Source: JBAZWE01 sp041658605 (GTDB taxonomy: Bacteria > Actinomycetota > Thermoleophilia > BMS3ABIN01). From it: a DNA stretch of 64,000 nt. Both the position numbers and the translations under genes were made by a program. Location: positions 124,001 through 188,000 of the forward strand of contig JBAZZU010000001.1 in assembly GCA_041658605.1 (NCBI GenBank), read 5' to 3'. The notes below the pieces were generated by a model that made no database searches, had not been told where the DNA came from, and saw only the letters and a list, made by a program, of their open reading frames with translations. Every line of letters begins with the position of its first letter. Positions within the stretch are counted from its first letter, which is position 1. This document shows, piece after piece, positions 35,053-43,916 of the stretch.

Positions 35053-35910
35053 TCAGTCAGCAGGTTTTATGAACTTGTCCCTGAGTGTCCTGTAAAAATC
35101 GGCGCCAGGCGGCTGAACCAGCTGCGCCTTTCTGGCGGCCAGTGAAACAAGGACTTCATCACCGGGGGCGAGGCTGCCACTCGGCCGTCCATCTACGTAT
35201 ATCGTGCCTTGTGACCCATGCGAGTCATTGCGGATCGTAAGCGTATCGGTCGGACCAAGGACCATCGCGCGCGAGCGCAGCACGTGCGGCGCGATCGACG
35301 TGAGGATAAACGCGTCCAGCGCCAGGGTCACCAGAGGACCACCGTTTGAAAGGTTGTAGGCCGTCGAACCGGCCGGCGTTGACGCGACAAAACCGTCGCA
35401 GCGGAACGAGTCATATTCTACCCCGTTGATCGCGTAAGCGAGGTGGATGACCGAACCGCCTTCCGGCTTGTGGACGACGATGTCATTGATGGCCAGGTGG
35501 CTCTCCCCCTTGTTCACTATCTCAAGCAGGGAAAGGCCGATGAGTTCATACTTCCCCTCAAGGACTGATCTCAGGCCAGCGGGGATGTCATCCGGACCCA
35601 TGGCCGACAAAAAACCGACCCGTCCGAAATTAAAACCGATGATCGGTGTCTGCATTCCGGCAAAACGGCTGAAAGCCCTCAATATGGTGCCGTCGCCACC
35701 CAGTGCTACCGCGATATCGACATCGACGCTATCCAGATCGGGCACGACGGTAGCAAGGCTCGCCGCGCCGGCGATCGAGTATTTGTCGACCTCGCTCTGC
35801 GGGATCACGGCTTCAACGGATAGTTCCCGGCAAAGGTCGAGTACCTGCAATAACGCCTTGCTTGTGGCGTCAGAGCGGCGGTGGGTGATTATTGCGATAT
35901 TTTTAAGCAG
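35053..35910 (-). CDS. nadK: NAD kinase, apparently with a CTG start
   Basis: Phosphorylates NAD to NADP. Motifs GGDGTILRAF, NFGRVGFLSAM and TPAGSTAYNLSNGGPLV are intact. The first canonical start in frame is a TTG at 35850, but that would remove the N-terminal strand normally present in the family: the codons upstream read KNIAIITHRRSDATSKALL, a typical NAD-kinase opening. That stretch has no ATG, GTG or TTG after the in-frame TAA. The likeliest start is CTG at 35910, with GGGG upstream, giving about 285 residues. 13 bp separate it from recN. Confidence 0.9.
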   Translation of the reverse strand: MLKNIAIITHRRSDATSKALLQVLDLCRELSVEAVIPQSEVDKYSIAGAASLATVVPDLDSVDVDIAVALGGDGTILRAFSRFAGMQTPIIGFNFGRVGFLSAMGPDDIPAGLRSVLEGKYELIGLSLLEIVNKGESHLAINDIVVHKPEGGSVIHLAYAINGVEYDSFRCDGFVASTPAGSTAYNLSNGGPLVTLALDAFILTSIAPHVLRSRAMVLGPTDTLTIRNDSHGSQGTIYVDGRPSGSLAPGDEVLVSLAARKAQLVQPPGADFYRTLRDKFIKPAD

Positions 35911-36026
35911 AGCGCGCCCCAGTTGTTATGCTTCGTTTTGTCATCCCTGGAAGAACCGGGATACTCGAAAGTCCCTCAAGCTCGTCCAATATGACATTCC
36001 GACAGATATTATGCCATTTGCAGGCG

Positions 36027-36767
<741 letters not shown>

Positions 36768-36843
36768 GATCCAATCACAATGCTCAAAACCGATCCACCC
36801 TTGTTATCAGGGCCGTAACGCAGCCCGGATTGATAGATCCAAC

Positions 36844-38826
36844 CTATTCCTCTCCGGAAACCTTCCGGCGCTCAGCCGGCACGATCTTCTTCTTCAAAAG
36901 CTTTTCCCCGACATAATCCGCAACTGCCTCCGGCGTCAGTCCAATATCTCGCAGGAGTTTAGCGCGATTGCCGTGTGGGACAAACGCGTCGGGAATGGCG
37001 AAACTCTTTACCGGCGTCGACGCTTCTTCGGCGAGCAGATGCTGCACCGCCGAGCCGAACCCGCCCATCGCCGTTCCTTCTTCCACGGTTACAATCAGCT
37101 CATGCTCGGCTGCCAGCTTGAGGATCAGCTCTTTATCGAGCGGCTTTACAAAGCGCGCGTTGACGACAGTCGCGCGAAGGCCGTTCTGTTCGACAAGCAA
37201 CCGGGCAGCCCGGCGGCAGATGCCGACGCCTGTTCCGATACCGATCAGCAACGCTCCTTCGCCCCTGTCGATGATCTCAGCCCTGCCCACCGGAAGCAGT
37301 TCGAACTCTTCGGGCATGGACACCCCGCGGCCGGCCAGGCGCGGATAGCGGATGGCCGCAGGCGCGTTCATTTGCAGCGCCGTATAAACCATGTTCTGAA
37401 GCTCGGCCTCGTCCTGCGGCGCCATCACCGTCATGCCGGGCACGAGGCTCAGATAGCCCATGTCGAAGGCGCCGTGATGCGTCGGGCCGTCGTCGCCGAC
37501 CAGGCCGGCGCGATCGAGCGCGAACACCACCGGCAGCTCCTGCAGGGCGACGTCCTGTACCAGCATGTCAAAGGCTCGCTGCAGGAAAGTAGAATAAATC
37601 GCAACAACCGGCTTGAAGCCTCCGATCGCCAGGCCCGCGGCAAAAGCCACCGCATGCTCTTCGGCTATGCCGACATCGAAAAAGCGATCAGGGAATTTCC
37701 GCTCGAAATGATACAGCCCCGTACCGCTGGACATGGCCGCGGTGATGGCGACGATTCGCTCATCATCGGCGGCCATCCTGGCAAGGCCCTGGCCGAAAGC
37801 TTCGGTATAGGTGATCGGCCCGGGTTTCTTGATGGCCTCGCCGGTCGAGATCGTGAACGGCGCGATGCCGTGGAATGTGTCCGGGCGCGCCTCAGCGGGC
37901 TCATATCCCTTACCCTTGGTAGTCTTGATATGGATGAGGACCGGACGCTCGATCTCCATTGCCGCTCTTATGCTCTTCCTGAGAGCCTTGACATCATGTC
38001 CGTCGACGATGCCTATATAGGCGAATCCCAGCTCCTCGAACAGCATGCCCGGAACCAGGAATGCCTTCATGCTTTCCTTGATCGAACGTGAAGCGCCGCG
38101 AATGCCCGGGATCTTGTCTAGACCGTGCTCAAACTCCTCGCGCAGCTTGTAAAGTGTAGGGTCGAGGCGCAGTTTGTGCAGATACTGGGATATCGCGCCG
38201 ACATTTGGCTTGATGGACATCTCGTTGTCGTTGAGGATGACGATCAGCGGCGTCTTCAGATGCCCCGCCTGGTTCAATGCCTCGTAGGCGATACCTCCGG
38301 TCAGCGCGCCATCACCAATGACACAGGCGACGTGGCCGCCAGGCATCTCATCGATGTGCCCACCTGTCGTTGTATCGCTTGAGCCTTCTATGGTCGCATC
38401 GACGCCGGCCAGCTCTTTCTGCGCGGCCGCGAGCCTTATCGCTTCCTGAAGTCCGACTCCGTAGCTGATGGACGTGGAGCTGTGCCCGGTGCCGACGATG
38501 TCATGTTCGGATTCACATTTGTTCGGAAAACCGGAGAGACCGCCATACTGGCGGATTGTATGGAATTCAGCGGCTCGACCTGTGATTATCTTGTGCGCGT
38601 AGCACTGGTGCCCCACATCCCAGATGATCTTGTCATCCGGACTGTCGAGAACGCTGTGAAGGGCCAGGGTCAGCTCTACTACACCCAGGCTGGGAGCCAG
38701 GTGACCGCCCACCTTGGAGACCGCGCCGACCATGAAAGTGCGAATCTCGCCGGCAAGCTCCTGAAGCTCCTGATCGTCAAGGCGCTTTAAGTCAGACGGA
38801 GAGTTGATGTTATCCAGCAGCGACAA
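36844..38826 (-). CDS. dxs: 1-deoxy-D-xylulose-5-phosphate synthase
   Basis: First step of the MEP isoprenoid pathway, condensing pyruvate and glyceraldehyde-3-phosphate with TPP. 660 residues, with GHLAPSLGVVELTLALH, the TPP motif IGDGALTGGIAYEALNQ, the transketolase catalytic Glu in GIAEEHAVAFAAGLA and the C-terminal domain. Between the usual helix (LQEAIRLAAAQKEL) and the strand before GDG there is an extra stretch of roughly 20 residues, AGVDATIEGSSDTTTGGHID, not usual in the family. TTG start, 3 nt after the prenyl synthase stop. Confidence 0.96.
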   Translation of the reverse strand: MSLLDNINSPSDLKRLDDQELQELAGEIRTFMVGAVSKVGGHLAPSLGVVELTLALHSVLDSPDDKIIWDVGHQCYAHKIITGRAAEFHTIRQYGGLSGFPNKCESEHDIVGTGHSSTSISYGVGLQEAIRLAAAQKELAGVDATIEGSSDTTTGGHIDEMPGGHVACVIGDGALTGGIAYEALNQAGHLKTPLIVILNDNEMSIKPNVGAISQYLHKLRLDPTLYKLREEFEHGLDKIPGIRGASRSIKESMKAFLVPGMLFEELGFAYIGIVDGHDVKALRKSIRAAMEIERPVLIHIKTTKGKGYEPAEARPDTFHGIAPFTISTGEAIKKPGPITYTEAFGQGLARMAADDERIVAITAAMSSGTGLYHFERKFPDRFFDVGIAEEHAVAFAAGLAIGGFKPVVAIYSTFLQRAFDMLVQDVALQELPVVFALDRAGLVGDDGPTHHGAFDMGYLSLVPGMTVMAPQDEAELQNMVYTALQMNAPAAIRYPRLAGRGVSMPEEFELLPVGRAEIIDRGEGALLIGIGTGVGICRRAARLLVEQNGLRATVVNARFVKPLDKELILKLAAEHELIVTVEEGTAMGGFGSAVQHLLAEEASTPVKSFAIPDAFVPHGNRAKLLRDIGLTPEAVADYVGEKLLKKKIVPAERRKVSGEE

Positions 38827-38829
38827 AAG

Positions 38830-39708
38830 TTATTGGTGGCGCTCGTAGATGTAGTTGGTGATTCCAGCCAGGGAACCTGTTTTCTCCCCGGTGCCCCCGA
38901 GTATTTCCAGAGCCTTGTCCCTCGATTGCAGGGCCAGCCGCCCGGCTTCCTCGAGACCATATACGCTAACATAGGTACTGCGCTCGAGACGCGCGTCTGT
39001 ACCAGCCTGCTTGCCTAAAACCGCTGTATCGCCCACGACATCCAAAATATCGTCTTTAATCTGAAATAGCAAACCAAGCTCGGCCGCGAAACCCCTGAGC
39101 GCCTGCAGTCTGGCTGGCTGCGCACCTGCAAGCAGACCTCCGCAATGAACACAGGCCATGATAAGACGCCCTGTCTTAAGCGAGTGGAGCAGCCTCAGGG
39201 AATCGATGTCGTCCGAACCGCCCATGATGTCGAGCATCTGACCACCGACCACACCCTTTACGCCTGTCGCCTGCGATATCTCCTCGATGACGGCCAGCTT
39301 TATCTCCGGAGCCGCCTGCTGCCGCTCACAGATAAGCCTGTAGGCCTCCGCGAATAGGGCGTCACCGGCGAGGATGGCGACGTTCTCACCGTACTTCACA
39401 TGGCATGTCGGCTTGCCGCGGCGCAGCTCATCATCGTCAAAAGCGGGCAGGTCGTCGTGGATGAGCGAATAGGTATGGATCATCTCCATGGCGGCCGCCG
39501 CAGGCAGCAGCTCGGCCGGTTCGCAGCCGAGAGCCTGACCGGTAGCCATGAGCAGTACGGGACGAATACGTTTGCCGCCTGCCAGCAGCGAGTAGCGCAT
39601 GGCCTCACAGAGAGGCGCCACCGCGGACGCTTCACCGAACTGGATGCCGTCGATGTAATCCTCGACCAGCCTGACGAGCTCATCGGGGTAGATTGAGGTT
39701 TTAACCAT
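38830..39708 (-). CDS. ispA: Polyprenyl (farnesyl/geranylgeranyl) diphosphate synthase
   Basis: Chain elongation of isoprenyl diphosphates. 292 residues with GGKRIRPVLLMATGQ, the first Asp-rich motif HDDLPAFDDDELRRGKPT, and the second QIKDDILDVVGD. The four-residue spacing in DDLPAFDDD is the type II FPP synthase pattern. Overlaps nothing but starts 2 nt after xseB, in the conserved xseB-ispA-dxs order, so chain length is likely farnesyl or geranylgeranyl. Confidence 0.92.
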   Translation of the reverse strand: MVKTSIYPDELVRLVEDYIDGIQFGEASAVAPLCEAMRYSLLAGGKRIRPVLLMATGQALGCEPAELLPAAAAMEMIHTYSLIHDDLPAFDDDELRRGKPTCHVKYGENVAILAGDALFAEAYRLICERQQAAPEIKLAVIEEISQATGVKGVVGGQMLDIMGGSDDIDSLRLLHSLKTGRLIMACVHCGGLLAGAQPARLQALRGFAAELGLLFQIKDDILDVVGDTAVLGKQAGTDARLERSTYVSVYGLEEAGRLALQSRDKALEILGGTGEKTGSLAGITNYIYERHQ

Positions 39709-39710
39709 TA

Positions 39711-40094
39711 CTATTCTTCCTGGTTAATGGGAAGCTTCTGCTGGGCGCTTTCGCCGGACGCTTCTTCATTGCCGGCGCCGTACATAACGTCCTGAACCGC
39801 CCGGTCCAGCTGCTGGCTGCTGGACATAGCCAGCTCATTGGCCTCCGCCAGGAGGCGGACGGACTCTTCCCAGTCGCTTTCCCCTGAGCCCAGGCGCCGC
39901 ACCAGGTCCTCCATGCGTTCGATTGACTGGCTCAGACTGTCCAGGGTCGATTCAAGCGCGCGTGTCAGATTCCGGTCTTCCGCGGGAGGCGCAGTTGCCG
40001 CGGCGGGATCCGGATCTAAAACAACCGCATCCTGCTCTACCGGGACTTCGCCTGAAATGCCTTCAGAACCTTCTGCCGTGTTTTCCTCATCCAT
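39711..40094 (-). CDS. xseB: Exodeoxyribonuclease VII small subunit-like protein
   Basis: A 127-residue protein whose central 55 residues (IERMEDLVRRLGSGESDWEE and following LLAEANELAMSSSQQLDRA) fit the two-helix XseB pattern; acidic, low-complexity extensions flank it on both sides. ATG 40094 with GGAGG nine bases upstream, inside nusB, is preferred over TTG 40100. Position between nusB and ispA is canonical, but the large subunit gene xseA, normally adjacent, is absent from the window. Sequence similarity is modest, so the call leans on context. Confidence 0.68.
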   Translation of the reverse strand: MDEENTAEGSEGISGEVPVEQDAVVLDPDPAAATAPPAEDRNLTRALESTLDSLSQSIERMEDLVRRLGSGESDWEESVRLLAEANELAMSSSQQLDRAVQDVMYGAGNEEASGESAQQKLPINQEE

Positions 40095-40506
40095 TGTCAA
40101 TCGCCTCCGTTGCGATTTTGCCGAGAATTCCGTTTACCAGCGCGCCTGCTTCATGCGAACAGTATCTCTTGGCAAGCTCCACCGCCTCGTCGATGCTCAC
40201 TTCAACGGGGATGTCGTCCCTGTTTTTGATCTCGTACACCGCAAGCCTGATTATGTTTCTCTCAAGCGCGGCCATGCGATGCGCGGGCCAGCCCCTGGAT
40301 GCAAGGTCGATAGCTGCGTCCAGCTCATCCATGGCGCCGATTACCCCCTCGACATCCTCCCTGGTGAATCCGGCGGGAGGATAACCCCGGTCCTTCTCCA
40401 GACTGTCATAAAGTTCGCTCAGCCCCGCCCCGGCGATGTCGCGCTGGTACAGGATGACCATGGCGTCCCGTCTTGCCTGCCTGCGTGAGATGGTTGGCGT
40501 CTCCAT
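40087..40506 (-). CDS. nusB: Transcription antitermination factor NusB
   Basis: An RNA-binding protein that with S10 (NusE) promotes antitermination in rRNA operons. The 139-residue all-helical protein opens with SRRQARRDAMVILYQRDIAG and ends with the typical segment IPVEVSIDEAVELAKRYCSH followed by GALVNGILGKIA. Starts 2 nt after accC and overlaps the xseB start by a few bases. Confidence 0.94.
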   Translation of the reverse strand: METPTISRRQARRDAMVILYQRDIAGAGLSELYDSLEKDRGYPPAGFTREDVEGVIGAMDELDAAIDLASRGWPAHRMAALERNIIRLAVYEIKNRDDIPVEVSIDEAVELAKRYCSHEAGALVNGILGKIATEAIDNG

Positions 40507-40508
40507 AA

Positions 40509-41861
40509 CTACCTTAACTTCAACCGCTCCATGTTCTCCTCGATGAACGCCGTCGTATATCTACCTTCAACAAAAGCGGGCGCGCGAAGGATCTCAGCGC
40601 AAAGCCCCTTGTTGGTCACGATTCCCTCGATGACATATTCATCAAGCGCCCGGAGCGCGCGGCGTATGGCCGATGGCCGGTCCTGGTCCCAGACGATGAG
40701 CTTTGCCAGCAGTGAGTCGTAAAATACCGGGATCGTATAACCTTCATAAAGATGTGAATCAACCCTGATGCCGGGCCCGCCCGGAGGCACGTATCTGCTG
40801 ATCGTGCCGGTGTTCGGCCTGAAATCGTTAGACGGGTCCTCGGCGTTGATCCTCAGTTCGATGGCGTGCCCGCGCGGCTGAATCGAGCCTGTCATCGTCA
40901 GCAGTTCCCCGCGAGCGATCCGAATCTGTTCGCGGACGATATCGACCCCGGTCACGATCTCGGATACCGGATGCTCGACCTGGACGCGCGTATTCATCTC
41001 CATGAAATAATAATTTTTTTCGTCGTCTACGAGGAACTCGATCGTGCCTGCGTTTTCGTAGCCGCAGGCGCGGCAGGCGGCGATGGCAGACTCGGACATC
41101 TTCTGTCTCGTCTCCCAGTCCAGCAGGGGTGAAGGTGCTTCCTCCACCAGTTTCTGGTGGCGCCGCTGTACCGAGCAGTCACGCTCTCCAAGGGTCAGCA
41201 CCGAGCCGGCCTTGTCGACGAGCACCTGCATCTCGACGTGGTGCGGACCGATTATCGCTTTCTCAAGATACATCGTGCCGTCGCCAAACGCAGTCTCCGC
41301 CTCGCTGCTTGCCATATTGAACATGCTTTCCATGTCGTCAGGTGATTTGACCAGGCGCATGCCGCGGCCGCCGCCGCCGGCTGACGCCTTAACCATGACG
41401 GGATAACCGTATTCCGCGGCCAGTCGCGCAGCCTCGGCCGCATCCGTCACGGCGCCGTCAGAACCCGGGACAACTGGAATCCTCGCCTGCTTCATGGTCT
41501 GCTTGGCAAGCGATTTGTCCCCCATGCGCTGCATAATGTCTGCACCCGGACCGATAAACACGATATCGTTGTCCTCGCAGGTCAGCACGAATTCGGGATT
41601 CTCAGCCAGAAAACCATAGCCGGGATGCACCGCGTCGCAACCCGTGATCTCCGCAGCCCCGATAAGATTCGGGATACGCAGGTAACTGTCGATAACCGGC
41701 CCTGGCCCGATACAGACAGCCTCGTCGGCCTCCCGGACATGCATCGATTCCCTGTCCGCCTCCGAGTAAACCGCAACACAGGGGATATCCAGCTCCTTGC
41801 AGGCCCGAACGACCCGCAAAGCCACTTCACCACGATTAGCTATAAGTATTTTAGAAAGCAT
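40509..41861 (-). CDS. accC: Biotin carboxylase
   Basis: ATP-dependent carboxylation of biotin on BCCP, the first half-reaction of acetyl-CoA carboxylase and of two-subunit pyruvate carboxylase. ATG 41861 (MLSKILIANRGEVALRV) with AAGGAA upstream is chosen over a start 33 bp earlier. 450 residues with the Gly-rich loop KASAGGGGRGMRLV, RDCSVQRRHQKLVEEAPSP and MNTRVQVEHPVSEIVTG. It could serve both the acetyl-CoA carboxylase and the carboxyltransferase encoded next door. Hairpin element E lies in the 213-bp gap upstream. Confidence 0.96.
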   Translation of the reverse strand: MLSKILIANRGEVALRVVRACKELDIPCVAVYSEADRESMHVREADEAVCIGPGPVIDSYLRIPNLIGAAEITGCDAVHPGYGFLAENPEFVLTCEDNDIVFIGPGADIMQRMGDKSLAKQTMKQARIPVVPGSDGAVTDAAEAARLAAEYGYPVMVKASAGGGGRGMRLVKSPDDMESMFNMASSEAETAFGDGTMYLEKAIIGPHHVEMQVLVDKAGSVLTLGERDCSVQRRHQKLVEEAPSPLLDWETRQKMSESAIAACRACGYENAGTIEFLVDDEKNYYFMEMNTRVQVEHPVSEIVTGVDIVREQIRIARGELLTMTGSIQPRGHAIELRINAEDPSNDFRPNTGTISRYVPPGGPGIRVDSHLYEGYTIPVFYDSLLAKLIVWDQDRPSAIRRALRALDEYVIEGIVTNKGLCAEILRAPAFVEGRYTTAFIEENMERLKLR

Positions 41862-41956
41862 AGAGTCAAAGTTCCTTACTGAGCGGAAAATCACAAAAAA
41901 TTCCCGTATCGCAACTCTTTATGTTTTTGTTTTTCCATCCCGCACCACACACGCGC

Positions 41957-42067
41957 GCGGGAGCGGGATGTTTTCCGCCGCGACCCTTCTATTCGCGCGC
42001 AAAAAGAAGAGTTTTACGCGCGCGTTATGCGCGAATCGGGGGAGCAAGGAAAACATCCCGCTCCCGC
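41957..42067. repeat. Long hairpin element E (divergent member)
   Basis: 20-nt arms at 41957-41976 and 42048-42067 are perfectly complementary (containing GGGAGCGGGATGTTTTCC). The outer GAGCGGGATG is shared with elements C and D, but the interior differs: ATTCGCGC/GCGCGAAT and an AAAAAGAAGAG stretch replace the TTGTCGAAGAC core. It begins about 8 bp past the carboxyltransferase stop. Confidence 0.8.
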
Positions 42068-42074
42068 CACCCGC

Positions 42075-42509
42075 TCACCCCCCTTCTTCCTCCGCGGCCT
42101 CGATATAAAGCAGCGACTGTCCGTACTCCACCGGCTTGGCGTTATCGACGAGCACCCGCCTTACAACACCAGCAACCTCGGAGGTCACTTCATTCATGAG
42201 CTTCATCGCCTCGAGTATACAGAGGGTCTGCCCCACCTTCACCTCGTCACCCTCCTCGACGAATGGATCGCTCGTCGGAGAAGCCGCGCGGTAGAATGTG
42301 CCAACCATCGGCGATTTGACAACAAAGTAGTCGCCTGCTTCTTCTTCCTCGGCCGCTTTCGGCCCGGCCGTCACGCCTGCGCCGCTCCCCTGCGCCACCT
42401 CGCCGCTCTTGCGTACCGTGATCCTGGTCTCGCCCTCTTCGATCGTTATCTCCCCGATAGAGGACGCCTCCACCACGGCGATAAGTTCCTTGATCTGGTT
42501 TATATTCAT
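42075..42509 (-). CDS. accB: Internal BCCP (AccB) reading frame with its own start site
   Basis: Inside the fusion gene, in frame, GGAG (42515-42518) stands five bases before ATG 42509, the exact start of the AccB homology (MNINQIKEL). Translation here would give a free 144-residue BCCP for acetyl-CoA carboxylase beside the fused protein. The sites are seen; use in vivo is inferred. Confidence 0.5.
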   Translation of the reverse strand: MNINQIKELIAVVEASSIGEITIEEGETRITVRKSGEVAQGSGAGVTAGPKAAEEEEAGDYFVVKSPMVGTFYRAASPTSDPFVEEGDEVKVGQTLCILEAMKLMNEVTSEVAGVVRRVLVDNAKPVEYGQSLLYIEAAEEEGG

Positions 42510-43907
42510 TTCAGCTCCACTTCCGGATTCATCGTTTTCCTGGGTCAGGAAAACATCCTCCTCCAAACCGTGACGGCGCTTTTCAAGAAAAGTCCTCGCC
42601 GTCGCCGGGAACATCGCATATGTCAAAACATCATCCTCGTTACGGGCGAGGTCGCCGATCTCCTCGGCAAACTGCGCGACCGTTTCCTCGATCAGATCCG
42701 CCGGCCTGCAGGTGAGCGGTTTCTCGTCACCCAGCACGCGCTGCATTACCTCTTCCGAAACAGGGCCGGGCGCTTTTCCATACTTACCCCGTAAATACGA
42801 TTTCATCTCATCTGGGACAACCTGCCAGCGCTTCCCCGACAGTACGTTCAGCACTGCCTGTGTGCCCACTATCTGGCTCATGGGCGTGACCAGGGGCGGA
42901 TAACCGACCTCGGCCCTCACGATCGGGATCTCCTCGAGCACCTCGGGCAGCCTGTCGAGTGCGTTCTGCTCGGTTAGCTGGCTCTCGAGGTTGGAGATCA
43001 TGCCGCCGGGCACCTGGTGCGAATAGACCTGCATATGGGTGAGCGAAGTGACCCCGCGCTTATGACCGCCCCTCTTCCTGACTTCTTCCCAGTATTTTGC
43101 GATCTCAAAAAGATTATCCAGTTCCAGCCCTGTCTCGTAAGGTGTCCCGGAAAGTGCGCTCACCACCATCTCGGTCGCCGGGTTGGACGCGCCGAATGCC
43201 AGCGGTACGCTCGCGGTGTCAACAACATCCACGCCGGCCTCGATGGCCTTTAGATAGGTCATCGGCGCCAGCCCGCCGATATAGTGGCAGTGCAGCTCCA
43301 GCGGCAGGTCGATCTCCTGCTTGAGCCGCCGCACGAGCTCCTCACCGTGATAAGGCGAAAGCAGCGCCGCCATATCCTTGATGCACAGAGAATCGGCGCC
43401 CATCTCGGCGTAGATATGTGCAACTTCCATGTAATGATCGATAGTGTGAACAGGGCTGATGGTATAGGAGATCGCGCCCTGGAAGTGTTTTCCTGCTTCC
43501 TTTACCGCCTCGGCCGCCACCTCGACGTTACGGGTGTCGTTAAGGGCGTCAAAGATCCGGAAGATATCAACGCCGTTCTCAGCTGAGCGGGCTACGAAGT
43601 GACGGACTAAATCGTCACCATAGTGCCGGTATCCGACGAGGTTCTGTCCGCGCAAAAGCATCTGCAAAGGGGTTTTTCGGCAATGCTGCTTGATGGTCCT
43701 GAGGCGTTCCCACGGATCTTCGTTGAGGAACCTTATGCATGTATCGAATGTGGCGCCGCCCCAGACCTCCAGGGAATAGAATCCGATATCATCCATCGAA
43801 GCGAGGATCGGCAGCATGTCGGCTGTCCTCATCCTGGTTGCCCAGAGGGACTGATGCCCGTCCCGCAGCGTGGTATCCGTTATCAGGATGCGTCGCGCTT
43901 TTGCCAT
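42075..43907 (-). CDS. Carboxyltransferase (pyruvate/oxaloacetate type) fused to AccB
   Basis: A 610-residue fusion. Residues 1 to about 450 are a PycB/OadA-type carboxyltransferase: metal-binding ITDTTLRDGHQSLWATRM, carbamylated-Lys motif LCIKDMAALLSPY and LHCHYIGGLAP. Residues 467-610 are a complete AccB, not just a biotinyl domain: it starts MNINQIKELIAVVEASSIG and ends with the biotinylated Lys569 in LEAMKLMNE. With AccC it probably forms an ATP-driven pyruvate carboxylase; a decarboxylase or methylmalonyl transferase is less likely without membrane subunits. Gene order efp-accB-accC is canonical, so the carboxyltransferase was joined to a resident accB. Confidence 0.92.
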   Translation of the reverse strand: MAKARRILITDTTLRDGHQSLWATRMRTADMLPILASMDDIGFYSLEVWGGATFDTCIRFLNEDPWERLRTIKQHCRKTPLQMLLRGQNLVGYRHYGDDLVRHFVARSAENGVDIFRIFDALNDTRNVEVAAEAVKEAGKHFQGAISYTISPVHTIDHYMEVAHIYAEMGADSLCIKDMAALLSPYHGEELVRRLKQEIDLPLELHCHYIGGLAPMTYLKAIEAGVDVVDTASVPLAFGASNPATEMVVSALSGTPYETGLELDNLFEIAKYWEEVRKRGGHKRGVTSLTHMQVYSHQVPGGMISNLESQLTEQNALDRLPEVLEEIPIVRAEVGYPPLVTPMSQIVGTQAVLNVLSGKRWQVVPDEMKSYLRGKYGKAPGPVSEEVMQRVLGDEKPLTCRPADLIEETVAQFAEEIGDLARNEDDVLTYAMFPATARTFLEKRRHGLEEDVFLTQENDESGSGAEMNINQIKELIAVVEASSIGEITIEEGETRITVRKSGEVAQGSGAGVTAGPKAAEEEEAGDYFVVKSPMVGTFYRAASPTSDPFVEEGDEVKVGQTLCILEAMKLMNEVTSEVAGVVRRVLVDNAKPVEYGQSLLYIEAAEEEGG

Positions 43908-43916
43908 GGCGGCCGG

